Origin: Hemileia vastatrix
Taxonomy: Eukaryota > Basidiomycota > Pucciniomycetes > Pucciniales > Zaghouaniaceae
Assembly (NCBI GenBank): GCA_030280995.1
Contig: JASXTE010000011.1
Coordinates: 8,253,501 to 8,317,500 of the forward strand
Length of the DNA stretch: 64,000 bases
Direction of reading: 5' to 3'
Position numbers and translations under genes: made by a program. Under the pieces are notes generated by a model. That model was not told the origin of the DNA. It saw only the letters and a program-made list of their open reading frames with translations, and did no database searches. Of the stretch, positions 10,543 to 21,834 are shown one piece after another (positions within the stretch are counted from its first letter, which is position 1; each line of letters opens with the position of its first letter).

Positions 10543-13116
10543 CAAGAATTTAACCATTCTTCATTCACCAAAAACCATGTTAAAACACCTCTTCAAAATC
10601 TTTACAAACAGCCCATTTCTCTCTTCCACCAGATCCTATTCATCCTAAGTGAACTTCTGAACCAGAAATCCAAGCTTCTTCTTTAAAACTTCATTTTCAC
10701 CATGCCTTTAAATTAAATCTATCTCTGTGAAAAGAATCTCTTTCTTCTGTTCCAGAATCACAACTGTGGCTGTATCAGCTTCCAACGTTGAAAAGTGATA
10801 TCCTGTTGACAAGTCTTCCTGACTATAACCTTCTACCAGCATAAAAATTTCCTCATTTTATAGTCTTGGGGGACTCACAATCTCAGTTTAAAGTCTTGGG
10901 GGACTAAAAGCCCTCAGTTTAAAGTCTTGGGGGACTAACAGACCTCAGTTTAAAGTCTTGGGGGACTAACAGCTCTCAGTTTATAGTCTTGGGGGACTCC
11001 AAAAATCCTCAGTTTATAGTCTTGGGGGACTGAAAAAACCTGAATCACAGAACCCAGAACCAGAGATCAGCCAGAAAAAGATTTAGAGAAGTAAATAACT
11101 TTCTGGGGTAACTGTATATAGAGCGGCCAGCCCATCAGTCACCCCCAAACTTGCCTTTACAAAATTCAGAAGTTTCCCCTTGGATCCTTCTGCCTTTAAA
11201 CTTCCACATCACACTGCCTCCCATTCCTCAGTTTATAGTCTTGGGGGACTGAACCAACAACAATCCTCAGTTTAAAGTCTTGGGGAACTAACACAGTTTT
11301 CAGTTTAAAGTCTTGACAGACTACTTCTTGACAAAATCTTGAAGCTAGCCAGTTTAAAGTCTTGGAGGACTACTAGATCCACAGTAGTAGAATTAAATTC
11401 TTGAATGAATCTTTAAAAACCAAGCAGTTTTAAGTCTTGGAGGACTAACACAATTTTCAGTTTAAAGTCTTGATGGACTTACAACCCTCAGTTTAAAGTC
11501 TTGATGGACTTACAAATCTCAGTTTAAAGTCTTGGGGGACTAACAGCCCTCAGTTTAAAGTCTTGTGGGACTAACAGCCCTCAGTTTAAAGTCTTGGGGG
11601 ACTAACAGCCCTCAGTTTATAGTCTTGGGGGACTCCAAAAATCCTCAGTTTATTGTCTTGGGGGACCTTCCATAAAAAAAATCATGAGATTATAATTAAA
11701 AGATCAGTTTAAAGTCATGAAGGACTTTCCAGAAAAAAAATCTCCTTTAACAAATAAAACAAAATAAAATGGTATCCCCCAGCCAATTGATGAGCTGATC
11801 CCCTGATACCTTACCCACATCCAAGTGCACCTTGATGTGGTCACACCTAAAAAAATTTAATTTTTTAATTTTTATTCTGACTCCTCCTCTTCTACCAAAA
11901 ACATTGCCAGAGCTCTATCTTTAGCCTTCAAAAAAACATAGCCTCCATAAAAAAATTAAAAGAAAAAAAAGAGAAAAAAAGAAAATAATCTTGAATCCAC
12001 CACTTTCACAGCCAACACCCTAGAACCACATAGCAAAGCCAGCTCAAGGTCAACAGAAGAGATCACTGGGTGGTCTCCCTCCAATAAATAAAAATGATGG
12101 GAGACCACCAGTGATCTACCACCAATCCAAAAGCACCAAAAGACATCCAAGGCAATCTAGTTTAAAGTCATAGAGGACTAAAAACCTGAATCACAAAAAA
12201 AACAACACTATAATTCAACTAGAAAAAAAAAACCAAAGGCTTGAAACAGAAATTCTGGGTAACTGTTCTACAGAGCAGCCAGCTCATCAGTTACCCCCAC
12301 ACTTGCCAAAATAAAATCTAGAAGCCCCCCTGGGTACCTTCTAACAAAAACACAACATCCAACAAAATTAAACAAAACCAATAAACATGAGGGGTCCAGC
12401 ACTTGAATACCAAAAGAATTTCCAGTTTAAAGTCATGGTGGACTAAAAACCTGTTAAAGAAAAAAAACCAATACTAGAATTCAACAAAATTAAGAGAAGG
12501 GGTTGGAAACAGACAATCTGGGGTAACTGTTGATAGAGCAGCCATCCCATCAGTCATCCCCACACTTGCCAAAATAAAATCTAGAAGCCCCACCCCTGGG
12601 TACCTTCTAACAAAAAGGATTTTCCAACACAAATCTTCTCCCATAAAGAACCAAAACCATTAAAAAACCATTAAAATTCTTGAAAGCCAAAAAAATCCAA
12701 TTTAGAAATAAAATTTTGCAGTTTAACCTCATGCTGGAGGTGAAATAAAACCAATAATCATCATTTTTATCTTCATTTTATTTTAAATAAAATATCCATC
12801 TTCACTTGAATTTTTCTTTTCTTCCATCTTCATTATACTAAGATTTTTTTTTTCATTACAGGTGGGCCGCCCAAAGTCGGAGGTGCCGCCTGAAGCATCC
12901 CAGCCTCCCTTTTTTATATAGAGACTTGAACCAGAGAGACTGAAAAGAATTGGACAAAAAAAATCCTGACCAAATACATAGAGACTAAATTAAGCAAAAC
13001 CAAAACAAATTAAGTAGTTTATCCTCATTTCGGAGGAATCAGATTCTTGAAACCCCAAGGTTTAAACCAATAAGTTTTCCCCTAGGGCTTGAACCCCCTA
13101 AGCTCCTCCTCCAATT
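10543..13116 (-). repeat. B1 non-coding 3' region with hairpin arrays
   Basis: No gene is seen. Tandem copies of the short motif (minus strand GTC-CCCCAA-GAC-TTTAAACTG) fill about 10850-11700 at 30-40 bp spacing, with more at 12150-12740. The other conserved hairpins of the family are present: HP2 (11105-11145, 12257-12296, 12520-12560), HP3 (12061-12116), HP4 (11815-11840) and HP5 (11771-11810). A CCTC-CGAAAT-GAGG motif lies just after gag at about 13015-13042. A related motif lies just after the A+ gag. Confidence 0.75.
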
Positions 13117-14421
13117 CTAATATCCCAAAATCAGACCTCCAAACAAATCTTCCATCCTCCTCCATACACTGAGTCTACCATAGTTCACATTACCAGAATC
13201 CATAAATTCTCCACCCTGTGAAACATCTGGAACCTCCACCACATCTTTAAAATCAACCTCCATACCAGTGAAATCCAAAACATCACAATTTTCCGTTTCC
13301 CTATAGGAATATTGCAAGAATCTGAAAAATCCTCCAGAATAACATCCATAACATCAAAATAAAAATCCTCCTCCAAGCAGATACCTTCTGATCTTGAGGG
13401 AACCACTTGAAAATAATCTTCCTCTATGAGAAAAAGATCCAAGACAGAATCTTTCTGACCATCCAAAAATTCAACCGATACATCCTCCTCCAATAAGCCA
13501 TTATCTGAACTTGAGACAGAAAAATAATCATCCAACAGAAACCATTCATCCACCACAGATTCCTTCTCAATATCCCAAAATCCTTCTTCATGACCAGACA
13601 AGTCCTCCTTCCCACATAATTCACCCAAACATGAGGAAATACACTGATCCTCCAGTGTGTACATTTCCAAAACATCCAGTGAAGCACATTCCTGAGATCC
13701 TATGGAATCCTTTAAAAAATGAAAAATCAGTTTCACAAACATCATCAGACTCCTCATCTTCCAAAATTGATGGCTTCAACTCCTCCCTAGAAACTGAATT
13801 TTCCACCACAGTCTCCTGAACCTCTCCATCCAACAGGATTTCCTCTCCAGATTCCACATCCCTATCCATCATACCATCCAAATATCCAAAAATAACCTCC
13901 TTCAGAATAGCCATACCAGGAATCATATTTTCCCCATTTGGAAGAGTCTTCATCAATTCAGCCTTGGAAAGAATCTCCAAAACCTCAACCTTTACATTCC
14001 TGCCCACGGCAATCCAAAATACATACTTGACCCCATCTTCATGTGGTAATATATCATTATATACCAGATAATCAAGAGCCTCCCCAAACTCCTCCATAAA
14101 TTCCCCAAACTGAGAAATGGAAGTTACACCACCTTTCAATTCCCACTTCCTAGAAATCTCATGAAGATCCAACATTGAGAAAGTAGTAGGCCACCTTTTA
14201 ACCATTTCAATCTTCAACTTTCCCCAGACCTGACTCCTAAATCCTGCCATGCCAGAAACTTCCTTCTCCACCTCTCTATTACCAATGAAAAAGATTACTT
14301 GCCTAACCATGTCCAACAGTGAGGCCCCATCAATCTCAGAAGCAACCTCAAACCTAGCCAAAAACCCCTTTGCATCCTCTCCCAAAAACCTTGAACCATC
14401 CCAAGACTGAATCCTAACCAT
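13117..14421 (-). pseudogene. gag: B1 gag, acidic-tail type, frameshifted
   Basis: The frame from 14421 begins MVRIQSWDG and contains the capsid signature of this family: DGASLLDMVRQVIFF, REVEKEV and ELKGGVTSISQFGEFM. This is followed by LMKTLPNGE and IPGMAILKEVI. A long Glu/Asp-rich tail follows, but the reading frame shifts near 13700 and again near 13250-13310. There is no CCHC zinc knuckle and no protease. The closest relative in the window is the A+ gag (29741-30922), which also has IPGM and an acidic tail. The A- and B2 gags instead carry a nucleocapsid and protease. The capsid role is known for the family; the function of the tail is unknown. Confidence 0.75.
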
Positions 14422-14637
14422 CCTAGGAATTCCAAGTTACAGCCTCCAATCTCCACCAAAGATAGCCAAAGTCCCCCCAAGAGCCTTAGAGACCTAGGAG
14501 GGACCAAATCCAACAGAAAGAAGACCCCTAGACCAACCACAAAGAGATATAGAACCAAATACAAAATCCACCAAAGGAGATCCACCAAGGAGAGAAGCCT
14601 AGATCAACAGAGATTCCAAAAAGCCTACAGATTTGTA

Positions 14638-14654
14638 CCCCATGTTGGGCGCCA
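14638..14654 (-). promoter_or_regulatory. Primer binding site of B1
   Basis: Minus strand TGGCGCCCAACATGGGG, four bases after the 5' LTR. It resembles the complement of a tRNA-Lys 3' end; the tRNA identity is inference. Confidence 0.7.
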
Positions 14655-14658
14655 GAAA

Positions 14659-15563
14659 TGTAGACAATCCAATAGTACTAGCTATAGGCCTTGACCAAGT
14701 GAGTTGGAGAAAAACCAGAGAGAAAATCCCCTGTCCCTTTAGAAAACAAATGAGATTTACCTGTTGCAGCAAATTGGAGATCTGTTTGCTAGACCCTCTA
14801 ATTAAACACACTTGAACCCTTCAAAAGTGAAGATAATAGTCCCAGACAGACTACCAGAAGGAGTTGAAACGAACAGTAATATATTCCAACAAAATACAAA
14901 CCAATGAGACAGTGAGGAACAGAGAGGTGATGAGTAAAGAGATAAGATGATCCCCCTAAAAATCTTCCAACACATGCATCATACAGCCAATGCACAGACC
15001 ACCCTGACAAATTCCCCACCCAACTCCAGCCAAATTGAATAAAAACCCTCCAGAAGCGCTCCCCAACCTTCTAAAACAGAGGCAGGCAGGCCTCCCGACG
15101 TTGGAGGTGCCGCCTAGTGGCGGGCGGGCCACTTCTAGGCCCTAAAACACCCATACAACCAATAAAAACCCATAACTTCACTAATAAACAAGATAAAAAC
15201 ACATAAGACATACCAAAATGAAACGAAAATAAAGGACAATAAGCTGAGACATAATAAGTGACCCTAGCTTAAGCCTACATAAGCACCACTAAGCAATAAA
15301 CATCCAATAAATACCAATAACAACACCATAACTACCCTATAAAACAAGGTAACCACCCATAAGGGATACCAAAATGAAGAGAAAAGAAAGGACATTAAGC
15401 TGAGAAATAATAGGTGACCCTAGCTTAAGCCTCCATAAACACTACTAACTATCACCTAAAGATGAAAAAAAACACTAATAACACCATAACCCCAATAACA
15501 CCCTACATACCAAATACCCCCAAATATGAACTTCAAAGGCCTACCCAGGTTTGGATCACCACA
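14659..15563 (-). repeat. 5' LTR of B1
   Basis: A 905-bp LTR, nearly identical to 9605-10529, with ends TGTGGT and TCTACA. Confidence 0.85.
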
Positions 15564-15839
15564 ACGTGACAAAAAGTGTACAGCACAAGTTCAGACAAAC
15601 TTGTGCTAGAAACTTTTATAATGGAGAGTAGCTTGAGTGGAACTTTTCTTCAGTTCATTCATCTTGTATTTCTCATAAACATGTCTACTGGTATTTGATC
15701 TATCTGTATCATTTATATTTATCATCCAATTAATATTTTATCACCATTATATTATTAAAAATATTAGTATAGCAAAAACTTGTGTGCAAAATGAATACCA
15801 GGTGAAGTTATACCTTCAATAATTTTTTAAAATAGAAGT
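15564..15839 (+). repeat. Diverged repeat, copy c, right part
   Basis: It continues the repeat interrupted by B1, starting with the duplicated ACGT. It is cut at 15839 by the B2 5' LTR. No gene is present. Confidence 0.6.
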
Positions 15840-16928
15840 TGTGGTCTTCCAACATTGGCAGGAGCCTTTGTTGTGTTCTTTGGCACTGTTTGTGCATGTC
15901 TTAATTGGCATCTGTTGAAGAATTAGGTGTTTTTCTGGTTTTATTCCGTGAATATTGGGACTGCGTGTATGTGGGTACTATCATTGGATAGCCCCAATTT
16001 TTCTCTATATTTCATGTCTTGATAATATTTTTGATATTCTAAGTTTTGAGGGGTCATTTCCTCATTTTTCAGTTACAAAAGATAGCTGTTAAATTTTGTT
16101 TTTCATCTTTTATGGGCTAACCTTAAGTCTTAGGGTTAAGTTCTTAGTACCATTAGATAGGGCTAATTTAGCTCTATATTTCATGTCAAAACATTGTTAT
16201 AGCGTAATTTTGTGTTTTAAGGGTTTTAGTAGTTGTAGTGAATTTTTCTAAGTAGATTAGGTGTTTTTATTGGTTTTCTGGCTTCAGGGAGGCCTTGCCG
16301 CTTCAGGCGGCACCTCCAATGTCGGGCGGCCGCCTGCCTCTGTTTTAGAAGGTTGGGGAGCGCTTCTGGAGGGTTTTTATTAAATTTGGCTGGTACAGGT
16401 GCCAAATTTGTTGGTGTGCATGGGATCTTAGATAGTGGTCTGTGAGTACATAGTGAATAAGACAGTTTGGGGAAACTTTAATTATCATACAACCATCCAG
16501 AGGTGATATCCTTGTTCCTCACTCAGTTTTCACTGTTTTTTGGCCACAATTGGCTGTGTTGGGTGCAAGGTTAGTTCTTCATTTAACTCAACTTTAGCCA
16601 CAGGTTCTCTGGTATAGTCTTTCAAGCTATATCAAGTATTATTGCTGTCTCTGGTGTGGATTTTCAGCCTACATCAAGTATCTTTGCTTTCTTTGGTGTG
16701 GACATTGGTCTACATTTCAGTTCTTTGGTCTGGTAGTCTCTCTGGGGACTACTTTCTTGGCTCATCAAGCAGTAAGTTTGTTGAAAATGGGGCTTTATCA
16801 AACAGGAACCAACTTACTTTAGCAAGTAAATCTCAGTCTATTTTTCTAAATGGACAGGGGATTTTCTCTCTGGTTTTTCTCCAACTTACTTGGTCAAGGC
16901 CTATATCTAGTACTCAGGATTGTCTACA
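15840..16928 (+). repeat. 5' LTR of B2
   Basis: Starts TGTGGTCTTCC and ends GGATTGTCTACA. Its last third matches the B1 LTR, including CAGAAGCGCTCC-type and GGCGGGC-type blocks, so B1 and B2 are relatives. Confidence 0.8.
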
Positions 16929-16932
16929 TTTC

Positions 16933-16949
16933 TGGCGCCCAACGTGGTG
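16933..16949 (+). promoter_or_regulatory. Primer binding site of B2
   Basis: TGGCGCCCAACGTGGTG, four bases (TTTC) after the LTR, the same spacing as in B1. Confidence 0.7.
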
Positions 16950-17020
16950 ATAGAACTTGCTAGTTCTTTGAAATCTCGGTTTTCTTTGGTTGGCTCTTTT
17001 CGGTGTTTTGTTCTGGAGGA

Positions 17021-19401
17021 ATGGCTTCTTGTTCTTCTATTCCTGTGGTGACTGTCAGTGGGGGAGATGGTCCTCCTACTGTGATGGTCAAGGAGTGTGT
17101 TAGGATTAAAACTTGGGATGGTACCAAGTTTAATGGATAGGATGTCAAGTGGTTTCTGGAGAAGTATGAAACTGCTGCTGGAGTAGATTGTGCTTCTTAC
17201 CTGGACATGGTGAAGCAGATTATTTTCTTCATTGGTGATAGGGCAGTGGAGAAGGAGATAGTGACCATGTCTGGCTACAAAAAGAGGGATTATAAGTTAT
17301 TGTGTAGGGAGATGGTAGATAGATGGGGTGTCAGGTTCACTATGGTGGATCTGAAAAAGGTTGTCAGTGAATGGCATTTTATGGTGGTGTTGGTAACATG
17401 CACAATTACAGGAAGTTTCTGCTAAAGTTTGATCCTGTGGTGGAATATTTGGTGGAAGTGGAGGATCTGGCATATGAAAATGCTTCCAAGGATGTTTTTT
17501 GGTCTAACTTGGCTAGAGATGTCAGGATGAATGTGTTGAAGGAGTTTTCAAGGAAGGACTTGATGAAGACTCTTTCCAATGGGGATCAGAAGTTTCCTGC
17601 CTTGGACAATGTGAAGGAGGCTGTGGAGGCCCATTTGAAGTTATTGGCTGTGGACACCTAACAGGAGGGGTGTGCCAAATATGTCAGCAAAGTCAGTGAG
17701 ACTTTGGCTGAAGAGGAAGTTGAGGTGAAGAAGGAGGAGAAGAATATAGTGCAGTTTCCCAAACAGGAGAAGGACCCAGTGGTAGAGCAGTTGGCTGATC
17801 TCACAAAGCAGCTGCATATTTTTGTTCAGGAGGCTAATAAGGTCAATAAGGTACCTTCTCAACCTAGAGATTTTGATAGGAGTGCTGGTGGGAGTGATCC
17901 TTGGGTCTGCTCTTATTGTAGCAGGAAGGGGCACAGGTCCAATGATTGTTGGGCATTGAACAGGGATGTGTCTGAAGGAAAGGTGGAATTGGATGGCAGG
18001 GTTTTCAAGTTCCCTGATGGTTCAATTGTGAAGCCCAGTGAGGGGCAGGCTCCTGTTGATTTGGTCAGGAGAAGGGGTGGTCTCAATCAAAGGAGGCCAA
18101 GATTTGAGGAGATTCCTGACCATGGGAAGTCTTCTGGTAAGGAGGATTATGATGTCAAGGGAAAGGGGAAGGAGGTCAATAAGGTCTCTTTTTCTACTTC
18201 CTTTGGCGGTTTGGAGCTGTATTCCTGTGGTGGACAGTCAAGTGGAGAATTCTTGGCTAGTGTTTATGATGTTGAAACAGGGAAGGTGGAAAGGCCTTAG
18301 AGAAGCTCTCAGGCCCAACCAAAGCCAAAGGCTTCAAAGGTGGATCCAAAGCTGAGTGAAGCTAGGAAGAGGTACAGCAAAGAGGAGCTGTAAAAGATGC
18401 AGAAGGGTATGGCTGACATGGGCCCCCCTAGTTTTTGTGCATTGGACATGAATGGTGAGCCAATGCCAATGGAGGTTGATTCTGACTCTGAGGAGGATGT
18501 CCCTTTGGCTTCATTGACAAAGCATGCTGAAGTTAGAGGTTCTGGTGAGGGATCTGGTTTGGTTCCTGTTGGTGGTAAATCTGTTTGTGGTTCTGGTCCT
18601 CAAGAAGCTTCTAGGACCAAGGTACTGAAGCCAAGGGCTCACTTTGAGAGGCCAGTGGTTTCTGGTCAATCTAATGTTATGGACTCTGTTCTTGAAAGGA
18701 TGAATCAGGTTCAGGTTTCCCTTTCTTATAGGGAATTGTATGCTATCAGTCCAGGGTTGGATGATAGACAGAAAAAGTTGTTGACCAGGAGAAGAGTTTC
18801 TTCTGGGGAGGTGGAATACATATGTGATTCTACTGAAAAGTTTGGTGAGGGGTTGGAAACTCATTTTTCTGCTCCTCTGGGTTATGTCAATGTCACTCTG
18901 AATGGCAGGGAGGCAAGGGCATTGGTGGATTCAGGTTCTCAGATAAACCTGATTTCCTTGTTTGAGGCTACTCATTTGGGTCTCCCCATCAAAACTGGTA
19001 TTGGTGGGAATTTGAGAGGGATTGGTGGCCATGTCATGGAATCGGTTGGAAATTCTGAGTTTGTGAAGTTAGACGCTGGTGGAGCCTCAGGGAAGGTTCA
19101 TTTTTATATTGCTAAGGGAACAGTTAAAGCTGTTTTGGGTGGGCCAATCTTGATGGATTTTCAGGCAAGAATTGGTTATCAATTTGATTTGGGAATCAGT
19201 TTGGAGTTGACTGGTGAAGTTGAAAGGAGACTTCACATGAGGTTATCATCCCCTGGAGAGGATGGTTGGGAGACCAGGCCTGGTTTATCTTCAATGTGCC
19301 AGTGCATGGATTTTTGTAGGAGAGGAAGAGAAGTGGGTGCTGCCTCTGGTTTTTTGGAGTGTGGCTCGGGCTCTAGTCAGGGTCTGTCTTTTTTAGAATG
19401 A
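17021..19401 (+). pseudogene. gag-pro: B2 gag-protease polyprotein, decayed
   Basis: The start at 17021 (MASCSSIPVVTV) leads into the family capsid, with IKTWDGTKF, YLDMVKQIIFF and AVEKEI. The frame is broken by TAG at 17138-17140, a frameshift near 17370, TAA at 17659, TAG at 18298 and TAA at 18391. The nucleocapsid zinc knuckle is intact as CSYCSRKGHRSNDC near 17909-17950. The aspartic protease follows with ALVDSGSQINLIS near 18920-18960 and ends around VLGGPILMDF. Gag packages the RNA and the protease matures the polyprotein. The frame ends TTTTTTAGAATGA, overlapping the pol start. Confidence 0.85.
19389..19400 (+). promoter_or_regulatory. Putative -1 frameshift site and ATGA overlap, B2 gag-pro/pol
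   Basis: The heptamer T-TTT-TTA (19389-19395) is in the right phase (TCT TTT TTA) just before the gag-pro stop TGA, and pol lies in the -1 frame. An ATGA overlap at 19398-19401 would also allow reinitiation. Confidence 0.6.
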
Positions 19402-21834
19402 GTAGGGCTGATCTCCCTAGTGCTACCACCTCTCCCCAAGATGAGGAAATCCCAGGTTGTAGTAGGTCAGCTCCCTTGGAGATATACCAAGTGGATTTTC
19501 AACTTTCTCTCTTTAATGTTTCTCTTCTCTGCAAGTATTCATCAAGTTTTTTATCAAGTCTCTTTTCTCTCTCAAGATTCTCAATTATTTTTAATTCAAG
19601 CTCAAGGAAGAAGATTGGTTATATATCTTTATTGAAATATATGCAGAAACGTTTTGGGGTGGTGAGATTGGGGTCTAAAAGTAAGTCCTTCCAATTGTGC
19701 ACCTCTAGGGTTTCTTCTACACCTTTAAAAACATTACCTGGGCCACACCTGTGAGCATTGGGGAAGCCCCTGGTTATTTTTGTAGGTCAGAAGAATACTC
19801 AAGAAAAGAAGATAAAAATTTCAAGATAATTCAAGAAAATCAAGAAAAAAATCTGAAGATAATGAAGATAGAAGATTCAAAATATTTTTGTGAAGATTGT
19901 CAAGATCAATTTTTGGGCCTCCAGCATGAGGTTAAACTGCAGAAAATTATGAAGAAAGAAGATCATCAAGATCAATTTTTGGGCCGCCAGCATGAGGATA
20001 AACTGCACAATTTTAAAAAAGTTGATTCTGAAGATGAATCAAGATTTGAATATTTGGAAGATGGAAGTGAAGATGAAGATTTGGAATTGCGGAAAAGTTT
20101 AGGAGTGGTTATATTGGGGTCTAAAAGTAAGTCCTCCCAATTGTGCACCACTAGGGTTTCTTCTACACCTTTCAAAAACATTACCTTGGCCACACATGTG
20201 AGCAATGGGGAAACCCTTAGTTTTTTTTCCAGGTCTGGTGGTGAAGATTTCCAGAAGATGCCTCAAGTTGAAGGTGGAGCAGCAAAGTAAAAGAAGGTAA
20301 CGCAGAAGATTAGGCCTGTCAATGAGCCTATTCCTGTGTGTTTGAATCCGCCCTTGAAGAGTCCTCCTTTGTCTAGAGATTCGTACTGTACTCCTTTGGT
20401 GAATAATCCTCCAGAATTTGTAGAGACGGCTAGGGTGACTGTGGAAAGGTTGAAAGTTGTTAATTTTGGTCCTGATGGGTGGTTGTCTGAAAAAGAAAAG
20501 AAGTTTTTGTTGCACGTTATTGTGCTAATAAAAAAAGCTGTGGCTTTTGTTGAGGAGGAAAGGGGTGTGTTGAAGCACTCTTTTGGGGAACCTTTCTTGA
20601 TTCCTGTGGTTTGTCATGAACCTTGGCAAATCAAACCTAATCGGATTTCAGCTGCTATCAGAGAGGATTTTGTGGAGATTTTTAGGGAAAGAGTCAGTAC
20701 TGGGTTATACAAACAATTGAAATCCAGTTACTCAAGTCCGGTTTTCAGTGTAAAGAAGCAGAATGGAAAGTTGAGGGTGGTTCATGATCATAGAGCCTTG
20801 AATAGAGTCACTATCAAGGACGCTGGTATGCCAGCAAGTGCAGAGGATTTTGTTGAAGCTTTTGCTGGAAGGGTGTGTTATGGTTTGGGTGATATTATGG
20901 GTGGTTATGATGAGAGTGAACTTCATACGGATTCAAGGCCTCTCACAACTTTTGAGACTCCTTTGGGAAGATTTCAGCTCACTAGGTTGCCTCAAGGAGC
21001 AACTAATTTAGTGGCAGTATATCAAGCACAGATGGCTTGGATTTTGCAGGATGAGGTTCCTACTCATGCTGGTATTTTTATTGATGATGGTGGAATTAAA
21101 GGACCATCCACTGATTATGGTAATTAGTTGTTAACAGAGAACCCTGGCATAAGGAGGTTTGTTTTGCAATTTGCAATAACTCTAGAGAGAGTATTGTTTA
21201 GGATTGAAGAGGCTGGTTTGACCATTTCAGGGTCAAAATTCTGTTGTTGTGTTCCTGATTTGGAAATTCTGGGTCATGTGGTATGTAAAGAGGGAAGGAT
21301 TATGGCAAAGAAAAAGATTAATAAAATTCAGTCATGGACAAGGACTAAAAATATTACTGAAGTCAGGGGATTTTTGGGTGTGTGTGTATATGTTAGGATT
21401 TTTCTTTGTTGGCTTCACCTTTAAGGAGGTTGACCAGGAAAGATGCAGATTAGGAATGGATGAAGAGTGTGAAGAGGCTTTTCAGAAGTTGAAAAAGGTT
21501 TTTGTGGAAGATATTTTTCTTCACAAGTTGGATTATGGTGTTGGTGCTGGAAAAATTCATCTGGCTTTGGAATCAAGCTATATTGCTGCTGGTTCTGTTT
21601 TGTCTCAGGAAGATAAAATGGGAGGGTCAGGCCAGTAAGATATGAGTCTGTGGTGTTTAATGAGGTGGAATCTAGGTATTCTCAACCTAAGTTGGAATTG
21701 TGTGGTGTAGAAAAAATTTTAAAGAAGATACAGACTGTTTTGTGGGAGCAGCATTTTGAGCTGCAGGTGGATGCAAAATCTTTGGTTCAGATGATCAATA
21801 CAACTAGTCTTCCAAATGCTCCAATGACTAGGTG
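19398..21834 (+). pseudogene. pol: B2 pol, first part: linker, RT and RNase H, decayed
   Basis: After a linker containing two hairpin-motif peptides (LQHEVKLQ, RQHEDKLH near 19910-20010), the RT domain begins around 20330 (RPINEP, then NGKLRVVHDHRALNRVTIKD). It continues to the catalytic FIDDGGIKGP at about 21075-21105. RNase H motifs follow: LALESSYIAAGSVLSQ, in which the first catalytic Asp is Glu, then EVESRYSQPKLELCGV and LQVDAKSL. Frame breaks occur near 19750, at TAA 20288, at TAG 21125 and near 21400 and 21620. The coding sequence is interrupted at 21834 by a solo LTR and resumes exactly at 23012. Confidence 0.85.

Larger units (their letters stand above)
9605..15563 (-). mobile_element. 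Element B1: Gag-only non-autonomous LTR retrotransposon
   Basis: It is bounded by LTRs starting TGTGGTGATCC and ending GATTGTCTACA (minus strand) and flanked by a 4-bp duplication ACGT (9601-9604 and 15564-15567). It has a PBS, a PPT and a gag-like gene, but no protease, RT, RNase H or integrase. It corresponds to the terminal-repeat-with-Gag class and would depend on an autonomous relative such as B2 or A for transposition. Its 3' region is a dense array of hairpin motifs shared with those relatives. Confidence 0.85.

Noticed and set aside
10850..11700. CRISPR-like array (regular short repeats)
   Set aside because: Units are 20-22 bp with variable short spacers, lie inside a eukaryotic retroelement and recur in coding sequence; no cas genes; hairpin motif explanation fits better.
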